Shown here piece by piece: positions 40,981 to 50,731 of a stretch of DNA of 59,308 nt. The DNA is taken from positions 1-59,308 of the forward strand of contig LIDE01000020.1 in NCBI GenBank assembly GCA_001438605.1, given 5' to 3'. Both the position numbers and the translations under genes were made by a program. Every line of letters begins with the position of its first letter. Within the stretch, counting starts at the first letter, position 1. Source of the stretch: SAR92 bacterium BACL16 MAG-120619-bin48 (GTDB lineage: Bacteria; Pseudomonadota; Gammaproteobacteria; Pseudomonadales; Porticoccaceae). Below the pieces are notes generated by a model, which made no database searches, had not been told where the DNA came from, and saw only the letters and a list, made by a program, of their open reading frames with translations.

Positions 40981-41084
40981 CAAGACGCGCTGCGTCTTGG
41001 GCGTCTTCGTCAGCGAAGACGGGGTGAAACCCTGAGCGCTTGCGCGAACCAATCTAACCAAGGTTTCCTTGGTTCGACCGCCGA
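40981..41084. other. Palindrome-rich spacer between the tRNA-Phe 3'-end copies
   Basis: 104 bases with a row of short hairpins: CAAGACGC/GCGTCTTG (40981-40999), GTCTTCG/CGAAGAC (41003-41020) and AACCAAGG/CCTTGGTT (41056-41074), with a smaller GCGC/GCGC between. No convincing protein or known RNA was recognised. Confidence 0.8.
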
Positions 41085-41100
41085 AAGAGAGCGTGTACAA

Positions 41101-41131
41101 AAAAGCCCCAGTGTTAACTGAGGCTTAAATG
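41101..41131 (-). terminator. tRNA-Phe terminator
   Basis: On the minus strand AGCCTCAGT pairs with ACTGGGGCT over TAAC and is followed by T6. It lies just after the CCA of tRNA-Phe. The hairpin is repeated in copy A of the duplication. Confidence 0.85.
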
Positions 41132-41207
41132 TGGTGCCCGGTCTCGGAATCGAACCAAGGACACGAGGATTTTCAATCCTCTGCTCTACCAACTGAGCTA
41201 ACCGGGC
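41132..41207 (-). tRNA. tRNA-Phe (GAA)
   Basis: 76 bases including encoded CCA. The acceptor GCCCGGT/ACCGGGC is fully paired; the D arm is GCTC/GAGC with AGTTGGTA; the anticodon stem GAGGA/TCCTC encloses TTGAAAA with anticodon GAA; and the T arm CTTGG/CCGAG holds TTCGATT. Its genomic place behind mutY-yggX is as in Pseudomonas. Confidence 0.98.
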
Positions 41208-41245
41208 GTCGCAATCTAATTTCTAGCAGGCTGCGAGAGGCGCGT

Positions 41246-41274
41246 ATTAAAGCGTCTGAATTGCGGTTCGTCAA
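41246..41274 (-). promoter_or_regulatory. tRNA-Phe promoter
   Basis: On the minus strand TTGACG (41269-41274) and TTTAAT (41246-41251) are separated by 17 bases, each 5 of 6 to the sigma-70 consensus. A GC-rich discriminator (ACGCGCC) follows, as in stringently controlled stable-RNA promoters. The predicted start is about 30 bases before the tRNA. Confidence 0.75.
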
Positions 41275-41278
41275 GGGA

Positions 41279-41551
41279 TTATTCGGTCGGTGGAACGTAT
41301 CCTTCTGCTTGATCAACCTCTTCTCCTGCAAAGAACTTTTCACGCTGCTCCGAGAGGTAGTTTCGCGAGGTTAAGTCCATCATATTAAGGCGCATTTCAT
41401 TGATTAGCGTCGTTTGGTGAGTCATCCAGTCAGCCCATGCTTGCTTGGAAACATGCTCAAAAATCTCCTGACCTTTGGGGCCTGGAAACGGCGGCATATC
41501 GAGCCCGGGAAGTTCCTGCTTAAGTTTGCGACAAAAAACCATACGCGCCAT
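41279..41551 (-). CDS. yggX: Fe(2+)-trafficking/oxidative damage protection protein YggX
   Basis: A 90-residue cytosolic protein that protects iron-sulfur enzymes and is linked to iron handling. It begins [18 protein letters not shown] with the conserved Cys7, followed by [19 protein letters not shown] and the C-terminal [16 protein letters not shown]. It is downstream of mutY, an iron-sulfur enzyme, in the usual operon. Confidence 0.97.
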   Translation of the reverse strand: MARMVFCRKLKQELPGLDMPPFPGPKGQEIFEHVSKQAWADWMTHQTTLINEMRLNMMDLTSRNYLSEQREKFFAGEEVDQAEGYVPPTE

Positions 41552-41571
41552 AACATACCTCTATTTTTTGG

Positions 41572-42657
41572 TTACTTGTGCGCCACTGAACTGACGTTCT
41601 CCAGCAGCGCTTTGATGGGGGCCGGCATTCCCAATGATAGCGGCTTCCGCGGGTTATACCAGACTTGATTGCTTGCTTCCGCGACATTCGCCCTGATGTG
41701 CGCAGAGTTTACCCTCGTAAGCATGACGGGTTGGTAGTCGAGGTGAAAATGGCTAAAGGTATGGCGCTGAGGTGGCAGCAGCTCATAGCCTTCACTCTCG
41801 ATGGCCAGCGCCCTTAAAACCTCTGGCATGCTGTCGAGGGTTTCACACTGGGGAAATACCCACAGGCCGCCCCAGAGACCAATGGGAGGATTTTGTGTCA
41901 ACAGCAACGCGCCCTCATCATCAGCAATCAGCAAAAAGAGGGTGGTGCGCACAGGGAGCTTTTTCGTGGGTTTTTTGCCGGGATAGTCCTGCGGATTACC
42001 TTGTCGAAAGGCTTGGCAGCTCTCTGATAAAGGACACTGGACGCAGTTGGGCGATGAGCGCGTACACAGCGTGGCGCCAAGATCCATCATTGCCTGAGTG
42101 TAGTCGGCGATACGCTCATAGGGGGTCAATGTTTCGGCGATCAACCAGAGTTTCTCAACCACATCACTTTTCCCTGGCCAACCCTCTGTTGCACTGTAGC
42201 GCGCCAGCACTCGTTTGACATTGCCGTCTAATATTGTGGCTTGGTGCTGAAAGGCGATAGAGCTGATAGCACCAGCCGTCGAGCGCCCAATACCGGGTAG
42301 ATCGCAGAGCTGCGACACTGTGTCTGGGAACTGACCGTTGAGTTCGCTCACGACGATTTGGGCGGTTTTGTGCAAGTTTCGTGCGCGGGCGTAGTAGCCT
42401 AAGCCTGTCCAGTGGTGAAGCACCTCATCGAGAGGGGCTTCGGCCAGTGCTTGTACATTAGGGAAGCGCTGCATAAAGCGCTCGAAGTAGGGAATTACTG
42501 TGGCGACTTGTGTCTGTTGCAACATAATTTCCGATAGCCACACCCGATAGGGGCTTATGTCCTGCTGCCACGGCAGGTTGCTGCGACCGTGAAGGTCGAA
42601 CCAGTTGAGCACTGCCTGCTGAAATTGGCTTGTTAGCATGGTCGGGCTAGCCGTCAC
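41572..42657 (-). CDS. mutY: Adenine DNA glycosylase
   Basis: Removes adenine mispaired with 8-oxoguanine. 361 residues. The helix-hairpin-helix region [15 protein letters not shown] contains the catalytic lysine/aspartate surroundings, [10 protein letters not shown] is the catalytic-helix motif, and the [4Fe-4S] cysteines lie in [19 protein letters not shown]-terminal NUDIX-like domain recognises 8-oxoG. It starts four bases inside the asmA-like gene end. Confidence 0.97.
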   Translation of the reverse strand: MTASPTMLTSQFQQAVLNWFDLHGRSNLPWQQDISPYRVWLSEIMLQQTQVATVIPYFERFMQRFPNVQALAEAPLDEVLHHWTGLGYYARARNLHKTAQIVVSELNGQFPDTVSQLCDLPGIGRSTAGAISSIAFQHQATILDGNVKRVLARYSATEGWPGKSDVVEKLWLIAETLTPYERIADYTQAMMDLGATLCTRSSPNCVQCPLSESCQAFRQGNPQDYPGKKPTKKLPVRTTLFLLIADDEGALLLTQNPPIGLWGGLWVFPQCETLDSMPEVLRALAIESEGYELLPPQRHTFSHFHLDYQPVMLTRVNSAHIRANVAEASNQVWYNPRKPLSLGMPAPIKALLENVSSVAHK

Positions 42658-44528
42658 TTAGTGTTTTTTTCAAAAATATTCTTCAGCAAATTTTTAACCG
42701 GATCGGGTTCCTCTTCTTTGCCATCAACTGTGACAGGGGTTTTGAACAGCTGTTTGCCAAGATTTTCAAGGACGGTGTTTTTCAGCAGATCGTTGATCAA
42801 CTTTTGATCGGGTTTGCAGCTGGTTTTGCCGCTGCCGTCGAAGCTGCCACTGCAGATGAAGGGCAGATTGCGGTTCTGCAGTTTTTTGTTCACGGGGCAG
42901 CCATTGGGGCCGGTAGTCGCGCCATTGACTCGCGCGTTGGCGGTCAGACTGAAGCGCTTGGGCAAAAGCTCGACAGTGCCCTTAGCGGCGATGGCAATAT
43001 TACCTGTCGCGGTTTTTAGGTCGCTGAGCAGAAGGTTGCCTTTGTCAAGGTTAAACTGGCTCGTCAATGTCTCTAGCTGAGTGCCTTTTGCCCATGTTTT
43101 ATCCTCGTTGCCACCGCTAAAGAGCGCGGCGGCACTGCAGAATGTCTCTTCGGCGTTCAGACTCGAGTAGCTGGGCGCTGCGACAGTAAGTTGGCCGCCG
43201 CCCAGCAGAGATTGAACAATGGTGTCGCCATCGTTGCCTGACCCTTGCAGCGTCGCTTCCACACTGAGTACGCCGCTGACTTCACTGCTCTCGGCAATAA
43301 TCGGCAACGCTTGGTCTAGGTCAATATTGGCCACGGATGTTTGCAGGTTAAAGACAGGTTTGGCAGGGCGCATATCGAGCCGTCCAGTGCCGTTGACGTG
43401 GCCGCCAAACAGGTCGGCATTAAAAGAGCTGAGCCGCAAAACCTTTTGATTGCCAAATAGATTGAGATAGATATTTTTCACGGCGAATTGGTCAAATTCG
43501 ATTTGCCCTAGGGAAAGCTCCATTTGGCTTTGTCCGAGCCAAAGTGCAAAGGGCAGCGCCAGTGGCGCGAACAATCCGCTGTTTTGATCGCTCGGGGCTG
43601 CGTCGCTGGCAAGATAGTTGGCCGCGGCGAAATTGTTGCCGTTCACGCGAAGTATCAAGCTGCGCTTGGCGTGCTCAATGCGTGTGTTTATGGTGAAGGG
43701 CTGATTGTCGAGGTTGAGCTGTGTGGCAATGGTCGAGATGTCAGCGGTGTTGACGTTGAAATTGCTGTTGAAGTTTATCTCAGTGAGAGCTTGGGCCGAC
43801 GCCATTTTAGGTATCTGTAGCGTGGGGAAGGCTTTTTGTAGCGATTTTAGTTGTTCAATAAGGTTAAAGTCGCTGCTCTTTATGGTGCCGTTAATCTCGG
43901 CGAGAGGATTTTCTGGGTTTCGCGTTTCGACGGTGAATTGCCCGACCAATGCCAGCTGGTTGAGCGCAAGTTCAAGTCCATCAACCGAGATTTTAGTCAA
44001 GGTGTGATCGCTTACGTCTAATGCTACCTCTGCATTTGCCCGAATATCGACAGCATTAAAGACGGTCGCTGTGAGGGCGAGTGGAAACTGCTCGCCCTCC
44101 AGTGAGAGGTTGCGAATGGTGGCATTGACGTTAGTCAGGGTTAAGAGCGGTTGGCTTGGCGCCGCAGGCTGTAAAACGATTTTGGAATCGCTGATGCGCA
44201 CTGTGTCTAAGGGTATTTTCTCGGCGGCACGGTCAAACTGGAGCAGCTCGCGCCAGTTGATAGCCAGCGTCAATTCACCAATAGTGCCTGCGGCTTTCTC
44301 TAAATAACGAAATTCTACCTGCTGAACTTTTATGCCTACTTGCGGGAAAAACTGCCAAGCTAAATCGCCATCCAGTGACAGCACCAGCCCCTGATCTGCG
44401 GCGGCTGTCTTGATCTCCGGTTTGTAATCATTGAGATCGACAACCGCGACCAGATAGATAATCCCTAACACTACCACGATGACCGCAGTCAGTACGGTTC
44501 TGATCAACCACTTTATAAGCACACCCAA
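42654..44528 (-). CDS. AsmA family protein
   Basis: A 624-residue AsmA-like protein with one N-terminal transmembrane helix (about residues 7-29) and a large periplasmic beta-rich body. The C-terminal domain has the family-typical [16 protein letters not shown] and [17 protein letters not shown] regions. AsmA-type proteins are thought to bridge phospholipid or lipid transport to the outer membrane. It lies immediately upstream of mutY. Confidence 0.88.
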   Translation of the reverse strand: MGVLIKWLIRTVLTAVIVVVLGIIYLVAVVDLNDYKPEIKTAAADQGLVLSLDGDLAWQFFPQVGIKVQQVEFRYLEKAAGTIGELTLAINWRELLQFDRAAEKIPLDTVRISDSKIVLQPAAPSQPLLTLTNVNATIRNLSLEGEQFPLALTATVFNAVDIRANAEVALDVSDHTLTKISVDGLELALNQLALVGQFTVETRNPENPLAEINGTIKSSDFNLIEQLKSLQKAFPTLQIPKMASAQALTEINFNSNFNVNTADISTIATQLNLDNQPFTINTRIEHAKRSLILRVNGNNFAAANYLASDAAPSDQNSGLFAPLALPFALWLGQSQMELSLGQIEFDQFAVKNIYLNLFGNQKVLRLSSFNADLFGGHVNGTGRLDMRPAKPVFNLQTSVANIDLDQALPIIAESSEVSGVLSVEATLQGSGNDGDTIVQSLLGGGQLTVAAPSYSSLNAEETFCSAAALFSGGNEDKTWAKGTQLETLTSQFNLDKGNLLLSDLKTATGNIAIAAKGTVELLPKRFSLTANARVNGATTGPNGCPVNKKLQNRNLPFICSGSFDGSGKTSCKPDQKLINDLLKNTVLENLGKQLFKTPVTVDGKEEEPDPVKNLLKNIFEKNTK

Positions 44529-44561
44529 AATGTCACCTTACGCTTTTATGCGTTCACTATT

Positions 44562-46670
44562 TTAGAACTGATATCGTAAACCAATGGTCAGATTACGTCC
44601 CGCCTCTGGCGCAATTTCGCGCAAAAATGAAGTGGCGTTGCGGATATCGCGATCGGTGAGGTTTTGCCCCTGAATAAAGATAGACCAGTTGGGCTGATTA
44701 TAGGACAAGGAGGCATCCAGCCTAGTATAGCCGAGGGTGCTCATCTGATTTTCGCCGGCATTGTTTTGCGCGGCTGCGCGAGTGATGTTGAGAGCAGCGC
44801 GCCAATGGTCGCTTTCAACAACATAGCTGGCGCGAATCTTGGCGGGCGGTAACCGTGGGATATCGCGGTTTGACCCTGCCGTAAATTGGCCGCGAACAAG
44901 ATCTGCTTGCAGTTCAATACTCTGGGAATCGGAAAGCTGATAGCTGCTCTCAAGTTCAATCCCGCTGAATGTGGCATCACGCTGCTCAAAAAGATAACAG
45001 GTGATAGCGTCAGTGTATTCGTCCAAGCTGTTAGAGAAATCCGCCAGTGCTGACGAGCAGGCTTGCAGTCCTTCAAAACCCATATCCTCCAAGTCATGGC
45101 TCAAAGAAAGGCCAGTGTCTTGTTGGAAGATAAAATTGCTGAACTGATTGTGGTAGACACTGCCTCGAAACGTTAGCAGGCTCTCTTCGTCACCCTCATA
45201 CACCCAGGTTAGTTCAATAATGTTGGATGATTCACCGCTGAGGCGCGTGTTGCCGATTTCATAGCTATTGGTGGCCACATGAGTGCCTAGGGTTAATAGC
45301 TCCTCTGCCGCGGGGGCACGCTCACTGTGGGCTAAGGTCAGGCTCAGACGGTGGTGTTCGCTGAGGGGTGCAATCCAGCTGGCACCGATATTGACGCTAT
45401 CGTGATCAAGAGACAGCGATTGGTCTGCCATCTCAATTTTTTGACGATCGAAACGGATGCCAACTTCGAGGTTGTTGTCGGCAATCGCGGTTTCTTCAAG
45501 CCAGTAGAGTCCCTGTCGCGACGTTGTTGAGGCTGGAATAAAAGACTCTTCGCCACTGCTGCCAAAATCCCGCGAGCTGACTTGCAAACCCATGGTGCCA
45601 AACCAGCCGGCTCGCTCAAGATGGGTAAGCTCTGCGCGTAATTCTCGGCTCTGGGCTTCAATCGTTGAAGAGATGGCTCTGTCGCCTGTGTCGAGATCAA
45701 ATTCTTGCTCTTTGTGCTGGTAGTCGGTGTAGCTGACATCAACATTCAGACGATCAAAGAAATCTCCCAGGTTACTTAGCAGCAGTTTTCCCTGATAGCT
45801 GGTTTGCTGCATATCGATGCGCACCACAATATCGTCGTGGCCGACATCGGAATCTTCGCTGTGGGCACCATGGCTGGCGGGCGGCAGGCCGTAGTTGTTG
45901 TCGAGATGGCTGACGCTAAAGCCCATTACACTGTTGCCTTGAACCCACGACGCGCCTGCAGAAAGTGAATCTGCACGGGCGTCACTGTTGGCAATAAAGC
46001 CGTTGCTACTATCACTGTCATCGAGATCGGCTAGGCCCGGAATTTTGACATCGTTGCTGTCGCGACTGACGCCATCGAGATGCAGGTTGAGCGGACCATT
46101 GCCCGCATCAAACCGAGCGACAGTGGCGACACCGTCGTTACCGCTGGAGTAGCGCGATTCGAGGGCACCTTCGATACCTTCAAAAGCGCTGAGATGAATA
46201 CGGTTGTCGATTACGTTGACAACACCGCCAATAGCGCCGGGACCGAAACGCAGTGTGGCCGGCCCGCGCAATATTTCGATGCGCTCAGCCAGCAGCGCTT
46301 CCGTGGCGATAGCATGGTCGGGGCTGATGTCTGACGCATCACCCACCGACGAGCTATTTTGCAAAATCTCAATGCGTTTTCCGCCAAGTCCGCGGATCAT
46401 CGGAATGCCCACCCCTGGTCCGAAGGAACTGGAGGCAATGCCAACTTGGTTTTGCAGTGTATCGCCAAGGGTCGCCGCGGCGTCCCGCTGCAATTCGTCA
46501 CCTGCGATAACGTTAAACGAGCCCGCAACTTCCTGGGCGCTTTTTTGGTGTGCGGAGGCGCTAATGATGATTTCTTCAATATTATTGTTGGCAAATGCTG
46601 GTACGGTAAAAGGTAGCATTGCACAAGAAATCGCCGTCAAAGATAGGGCAACGTAAGGATGTGATTTCAT
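44562..46670 (-). CDS. TonB-dependent receptor, ZnuD-like (probable zinc uptake)
   Basis: A 702-residue outer-membrane receptor with a signal peptide to AFA (about residue 27) and the TonB-box-like EEIIISAS. The plug domain includes GIPMIRGLGGKRIEILQN and ERIEILRGPATLRFGPGAIGG; a 22-strand barrel ends in Phe. A loop reads PPASHGAHSEDSDVGHDD, His/Asp-rich as in ZnuD zinc receptors, and a second loop has a Cys pair. A small secreted His/Cys-rich gene lies upstream. Copper is an alternative ligand. No clear Zur box was seen. Confidence 0.85.
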   Translation of the reverse strand: MKSHPYVALSLTAISCAMLPFTVPAFANNNIEEIIISASAHQKSAQEVAGSFNVIAGDELQRDAAATLGDTLQNQVGIASSSFGPGVGIPMIRGLGGKRIEILQNSSSVGDASDISPDHAIATEALLAERIEILRGPATLRFGPGAIGGVVNVIDNRIHLSAFEGIEGALESRYSSGNDGVATVARFDAGNGPLNLHLDGVSRDSNDVKIPGLADLDDSDSSNGFIANSDARADSLSAGASWVQGNSVMGFSVSHLDNNYGLPPASHGAHSEDSDVGHDDIVVRIDMQQTSYQGKLLLSNLGDFFDRLNVDVSYTDYQHKEQEFDLDTGDRAISSTIEAQSRELRAELTHLERAGWFGTMGLQVSSRDFGSSGEESFIPASTTSRQGLYWLEETAIADNNLEVGIRFDRQKIEMADQSLSLDHDSVNIGASWIAPLSEHHRLSLTLAHSERAPAAEELLTLGTHVATNSYEIGNTRLSGESSNIIELTWVYEGDEESLLTFRGSVYHNQFSNFIFQQDTGLSLSHDLEDMGFEGLQACSSALADFSNSLDEYTDAITCYLFEQRDATFSGIELESSYQLSDSQSIELQADLVRGQFTAGSNRDIPRLPPAKIRASYVVESDHWRAALNITRAAAQNNAGENQMSTLGYTRLDASLSYNQPNWSIFIQGQNLTDRDIRNATSFLREIAPEAGRNLTIGLRYQF

Positions 46671-46738
46671 AATTTTCTCTTCGCTTCAAATTCTAAGGAG
46701 CCTGCTAAAAATAATTCCAGCAGTCGGTAAACTAGGAT

Positions 46739-47014
46739 TTAAATAACAAGCGAAGCGGGCGGTGCGCGTGCGAGGTGAGTTTTTCTTTCATTGCAGCCGC
46801 AATGGGGTGTGCTGAGAGTAATGTGAGAAAGAGGAACAAAATCCGGTTTGGCAAGGCTGTTGACCGCACCGACAATGACGGCGGAATCGTGGACGACACA
46901 AACGCTGCAAGCGGCATTGCTGTGCTGATTGTGATTGTGCGCGCTGGCGATCACCGAGCTGGCTGCTAAAGCCAAGCTGAGAACGATTGCGGCTACCCAT
47001 TTATAGTTATTCAT
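46739..47014 (-). CDS. Small secreted His/Cys-rich protein
   Basis: 91 residues with a signal peptide (about 1-25, ending ASA) followed by HNHNQHSNAACSVCVVHDSA, a possible metal-binding cluster. Late residues hold another Cys pair (HCGC). It resembles small CopL/DUF2946-like proteins that accompany metal receptor genes, but I am unsure of the family. It lies 68 bases upstream of the ZnuD-like gene on the same strand and diverges from hisB by 87 bases. Confidence 0.6.
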   Translation of the reverse strand: MNNYKWVAAIVLSLALAASSVIASAHNHNQHSNAACSVCVVHDSAVIVGAVNSLAKPDFVPLSHITLSTPHCGCNERKTHLARAPPASLVI

Positions 47015-47040
47015 GGTGCAAAGTGTATCAGGTAATTGTT

Positions 47041-47070
47041 TCGAAAATCTAGTTCATTTGCGGTTATAAT
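47041..47070 (+). promoter_or_regulatory. Likely hisB promoter
   Basis: A perfect TATAAT at 47065-47070 and TCGAAA (4 of 6) at 47041-47046 with an 18-base spacer. It lies in the 87 bases between the divergent small His/Cys gene and hisB. Confidence 0.55.
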
Positions 47071-47101
47071 GCGGCCTCAAAATGAGCTGCTGGAGAATGT
47101 C

Positions 47102-47695
47102 ATGGCTGATCGCATCGCGACGGTAACACGGAATACACTTGAGTCTCAGATAACCGTCACGGTTAATCTGGATGGCACGGGTAAAGCAAATTTTGCTACC
47201 CCCGTACCCTTTCTCAACCACATGCTTGACCAGATAGCGAGACACGGGCTGGTAGATCTTGATATTCATGCGGTGGGCGACACTCACATTGATGACCACC
47301 ACACAGTTGAAGATATTGGTATCACCCTCGGAATGGCGGTGGCCAAAGCCATTGGCGACAAAAAAGGCCTGACCCGCTACGGCTCAGCGTACGTTCCACT
47401 GGACGAAGCGCTGTCTCGGGTGGTGATGGATTTTTCCGGTCGTCCAGGCTTGATTATGAAAGCCGATTTTGTCCGCAGCCATGTCGGTGATTTTGATGTC
47501 GATCTGACGCGGGAATTTTTCCAAGGGTTTGTCAATCACGCGCTAGTAACCTTGCACATCGACAACTTGCGCGGCGCCAATGCTCACCACCAAGTTGAGA
47601 CCATTTTTAAAGCCTTTGGCCGCGCCCTGCGTGTGGCTGCCAGCGAAGATCCAAGAATGGTCGGCGTTATGCCATCGACCAAAGGCACTCTTTAA
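47102..47695 (+). CDS. hisB: Imidazoleglycerol-phosphate dehydratase
   Basis: A manganese enzyme of histidine synthesis, the single-domain 197-residue form. Metal-site motifs are [20 protein letters not shown], and [18 protein letters not shown]. The frame is open from 47036, but ATG 47102 has GGAG 6 bases upstream and gives the family N-terminus. hisH follows after 48 bases. Confidence 0.97.
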   Translation: MADRIATVTRNTLESQITVTVNLDGTGKANFATPVPFLNHMLDQIARHGLVDLDIHAVGDTHIDDHHTVEDIGITLGMAVAKAIGDKKGLTRYGSAYVPLDEALSRVVMDFSGRPGLIMKADFVRSHVGDFDVDLTREFFQGFVNHALVTLHIDNLRGANAHHQVETIFKAFGRALRVAASEDPRMVGVMPSTKGTL

Positions 47696-47743
47696 TCTCG
47701 CTGCTTTTGGCGCGGGTGTTAGTGGAATAACAAAGTAATCTCT

Positions 47744-48394
47744 ATGAGCGATTTTCGAAGTCATATTGCTGTGATCGACTACGGCATGGGCAACCTCCAC
47801 TCGGTTGCCAAAGCGCTGGAACATGTCTGTCCTGGCGCGAAAGTGTCGATTACTGCCGATCCCGCCGTTGTTGAAGACGCCGACCGCGTGGTCTTTCCTG
47901 GTGTCGGTGCTATTCGCGACTGTATGGGTGAAATTCGTCGGCTCAACGTGGGCGATGTGGTCAGTCAGGCGATGAAAACCAAGCCAGTGCTGGCGATCTG
48001 CGTCGGTATGCAGGCGCTGATGGAGCACAGTGAAGAAAATGGCGGTGTCGATTGTCTTGGGCTACTGCCGGGGCGCGTTAAATTTTTTGGCAACCAGCAT
48101 GTCGATGCCGCAGGGGCCAAGCTCAAAGTTCCGCATATGGGTTGGAACAATGTTCACCAAACCATTGATCATCCGCTGTGGCAGGGTATCGACCAAGACA
48201 GCCGCTTTTATTTTGTTCACAGCTATTTTGTGGCGCCAAGCGAGCCGCAGCATATTGCAGGCCGCTGCGACTATGGGGTTAATTTTGCTGCCGCGCTGAG
48301 TTACAACAACCTTTTCGCTGTGCAATTTCACCCAGAGAAAAGCGCCGATGCCGGACTCCAACTACTGCGCAATTTTTGCCATTGGATGGGCTGA
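47744..48394 (+). CDS. hisH: Imidazole glycerol phosphate synthase, glutaminase subunit
   Basis: A class I glutamine amidotransferase that feeds ammonia to HisF. 216 residues. Motifs are [15 protein letters not shown], the nucleophile in [11 protein letters not shown], and the catalytic histidine in FHPEKSAD. Its partner HisF and HisA are not downstream as they usually are; the next gene is DUF2288. Confidence 0.97.
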   Translation: MSDFRSHIAVIDYGMGNLHSVAKALEHVCPGAKVSITADPAVVEDADRVVFPGVGAIRDCMGEIRRLNVGDVVSQAMKTKPVLAICVGMQALMEHSEENGGVDCLGLLPGRVKFFGNQHVDAAGAKLKVPHMGWNNVHQTIDHPLWQGIDQDSRFYFVHSYFVAPSEPQHIAGRCDYGVNFAAALSYNNLFAVQFHPEKSADAGLQLLRNFCHWMG

Positions 48395-48399
48395 AGACC

Positions 48400-48744
48400 A
48401 TGGAGCAATCCTCTGAGCAAGTGCTGATTGCGCGACTCAACAGCGAAACCGCAAAGATCTCGTGGCATGACTTGCAGACACATTATGCCGCGGGCAATGT
48501 TCTCGCCGTTGCAGAGCAGGGCGATTTAATTCAAGTGGCTGTGGCACTGCATAACGACAATACAGCGCGGGTGAAGCAGTGGCTCGCAGAGCACGTGGTT
48601 TTTCACGTTAGCGATCAGCAGGCCCTTGATTGGCATGAACAAAACACCCTTGTCTGGGCTTTGGTTATTCCACCCTTTGTCCTGGTTCAGGCGGTTGCGG
48701 CGCAGGCCTTTACATCGCCGCGAGACAGCCGTTCACTCAATTAA
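48400..48744 (+). CDS. DUF2288 family protein
   Basis: A 114-residue protein matching DUF2288: ISWHDLQTHYAAGNVLAVA, then LIQVAVALHNDNTARVKQWL, then LVWALVIPPFVLVQAVA. Function unknown. ATG 48400, 5 bases after the hisH stop, is the likely start (the frame is open from 48376 inside hisH). It may be co-transcribed with hisBH. Confidence 0.82.
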   Translation: MEQSSEQVLIARLNSETAKISWHDLQTHYAAGNVLAVAEQGDLIQVAVALHNDNTARVKQWLAEHVVFHVSDQQALDWHEQNTLVWALVIPPFVLVQAVAAQAFTSPRDSRSLN

Positions 48745-48770
48745 AAAAGCAGCAGCAAAGGAGTTGTAGA

Positions 48771-49928
48771 ATGTATTTAGAACTGACTGAAGAACAACAA
48801 TTTATCCAGCAGACAGCGGCGCGATTTGCTGCCGATGAGCTGCTGCCAGTCTCAGAGATACTCGACCGTGGCGAGGGGCGCGACTTACTTCTCACCAATC
48901 TGCAAAAACTCGCCAATCTCGGTTTTATGGGCCTCAATATTGACAGCGATTATGGTGGCACCGAAGCGGGCTCGGTAGCCTTTAGTGTGGCGCTGACTGA
49001 ACTGGGTCGCGGCTGCGCCTCCACAGCGGTGACCGTCTCAGTTACCAATATGGTTGCTGAAGTGATTCAGGCCTGTGGCACCGAGCAGCAAAAACAGCAC
49101 TATCTGCCCAAACTCTGCTCGGGCGAGTATCCCGCAGGAGCCTTCTGTCTCACCGAATCAGGTGCCGGTTCCGACCCCGCAGGCATGAAATGTCGCGCCA
49201 CTAAAGAGGGCAATGACTGGCTGTTGAATGGCACCAAGCTCTACATCACCAGCGCCGAATTCGCAGGATTGTTTGTTGTCTGGGCAGTCACAGACCCTCA
49301 GGCCAAAAAAGGTAAAGGTATTACCTGTTTCCTCGTTGAAGCGAGTAATCCTGGCGTTGTTATCGGCAAAACGGAACAAAAAATGGGGCAGAAGGGCTCC
49401 TCTACTAACGAAGTGATTTTCACCGATTGTCGTGTCTCTGCAGAGGCTATTTTGGGGCAAGAAAATCAGGGCTTCAAAATTGCTGTGGGTGAGCTGGCGG
49501 GTGGGCGCATTGGCGTCGGTTCGTTTGCCCTTGGTATAGGCTTGGCGGCCATGGATTACGCGCGCCGGTATTTAACTGAACGCCAGCAATTTGGCCAGCC
49601 CCTGTCTAACTTTCAAGGCTTGCAGTGGCAGCTGGCAGATGCCTACACCAACCTGGAAGCAGCGCGATTATTGTTAATGCAAGCAGCGTCACGCAAAGAG
49701 CGCGGCTTGAGTTTTGCCAAAGAAGCGTCGATGGCGAAAGTATTTACCAGCGAAAAAGTGAACGCGGCCTGTTACACCGCGTTGCAGATGTTGGGCGGAA
49801 ATGGTTACAGTGCTGAATATCCGCTTGAGCGCTGGTCGAGAGATGCGCGTATAACCAGTATCTACGAGGGTACCAGTGAAATTCAGCGGATTATTATTGC
49901 CCGCGAATTATTATCAGAGATTATCTAG
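48771..49928 (+). CDS. Acyl-CoA dehydrogenase
   Basis: A 385-residue FAD-dependent acyl-CoA dehydrogenase acting in fatty or branched-chain acid beta-oxidation. It has the family signatures AFCLTESGAGSDPAGMKC and KVFTSEKVNAACYTALQMLGGNGY, and the catalytic glutamate in ITSIYEGTSEIQR. The chain-length specificity is unknown. An SDR gene follows after 9 bases. Confidence 0.93.
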   Translation: MYLELTEEQQFIQQTAARFAADELLPVSEILDRGEGRDLLLTNLQKLANLGFMGLNIDSDYGGTEAGSVAFSVALTELGRGCASTAVTVSVTNMVAEVIQACGTEQQKQHYLPKLCSGEYPAGAFCLTESGAGSDPAGMKCRATKEGNDWLLNGTKLYITSAEFAGLFVVWAVTDPQAKKGKGITCFLVEASNPGVVIGKTEQKMGQKGSSTNEVIFTDCRVSAEAILGQENQGFKIAVGELAGGRIGVGSFALGIGLAAMDYARRYLTERQQFGQPLSNFQGLQWQLADAYTNLEAARLLLMQAASRKERGLSFAKEASMAKVFTSEKVNAACYTALQMLGGNGYSAEYPLERWSRDARITSIYEGTSEIQRIIIARELLSEII

Positions 49929-49937
49929 GAGTCGATT

Positions 49938-50711
49938 ATGAATTTGAACAATAAAGTAGCCGTCGTCACCGGCGGTGCATCGGGCTTGGGTCGTGCAGCG
50001 GCACAGGCGCTGGTTGAGCGCGGGGCAACAGTGGTTATTTTTGATATGAATGCAGCGGCGGGCGAGACTGCGGTGCAAGAGCTGGGAGCATCAAAGGCGC
50101 GGTTTATGAAGCTTGATGTGTCCAGCGGGGCAAATGTTGAGGCGGCTTTTGCACAGATTGTCAGTGACCTTGGTCGTGTGGACGTCTGCGTTAACTGCGC
50201 CGGTATTGGCATCGCCGTCAAAACCATTAGCCGCGAGGGCATTCCCCACGATCTCGATCTCTACCGCAAAGTGATTGAAGTCAATTTAATTGGTACCTTT
50301 AATATCGCCCGTTGCGCTGCCGCCGCGATGGCGCGCAACACGCCCGATGAGAAATCTGAAAAAGGTGTCATCGTTAACACTGCATCTATTGCTGCGTTCG
50401 ATGGCCAAATGGGGCAGGTCGCCTATTCGTCAACCAAGGGCGGTATCGTCGGAATGACTCTGCCGATGGCGCGCGACTTGGCCTCCGAGGGCATTCGCGT
50501 GAATACCATTGCTCCAGGTGTTATGGCGACGCCGCTGATGATGGGCATGCCGCAAAATGTGCAAGATGCGATTGTGTCAAATATCCCCTTTCCCAAGCGC
50601 CTTGGTGACCCCGCCGAGTTCGCCCAGCTGGTGGTGCATATTGCCGAAAACAGCTACCTGAATGGCGAGACCATTCGCCTCGACGGCGGCGTGAGAATGC
50701 AACCGCGCTAA
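49938..50711 (+). CDS. Short-chain dehydrogenase, 3-hydroxyacyl-CoA type
   Basis: A 257-residue SDR resembling type II 3-hydroxyacyl-CoA dehydrogenases (HSD17B10 group). Cofactor motif TGGASGLG at the N-terminus, NCAGIGIA, and catalytic YSSTKGG. It lies 9 bases after the acyl-CoA dehydrogenase gene, so the pair could carry out successive beta-oxidation steps, but no enoyl-CoA hydratase or thiolase is adjacent. Confidence 0.85.
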   Translation: MNLNNKVAVVTGGASGLGRAAAQALVERGATVVIFDMNAAAGETAVQELGASKARFMKLDVSSGANVEAAFAQIVSDLGRVDVCVNCAGIGIAVKTISREGIPHDLDLYRKVIEVNLIGTFNIARCAAAAMARNTPDEKSEKGVIVNTASIAAFDGQMGQVAYSSTKGGIVGMTLPMARDLASEGIRVNTIAPGVMATPLMMGMPQNVQDAIVSNIPFPKRLGDPAEFAQLVVHIAENSYLNGETIRLDGGVRMQPR

Positions 50712-50731
50712 AAAGGCAAAAGGCCTCAAAC

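Noticed and set aside
41010-41192. Minus-strand 60-codon frame across tRNA-Phe and the duplicated spacer
   Set aside because: It runs through the tRNA itself and shows the typical false protein from tRNA-containing DNA; no ribosome binding site or family.
47015-47101. Zur-type operator in the divergent region of hisB and the small His/Cys gene
   Set aside because: Only one half-like TTATAAC is seen, and it coincides with the hisB -10 TATAAT; no palindrome of the expected type.
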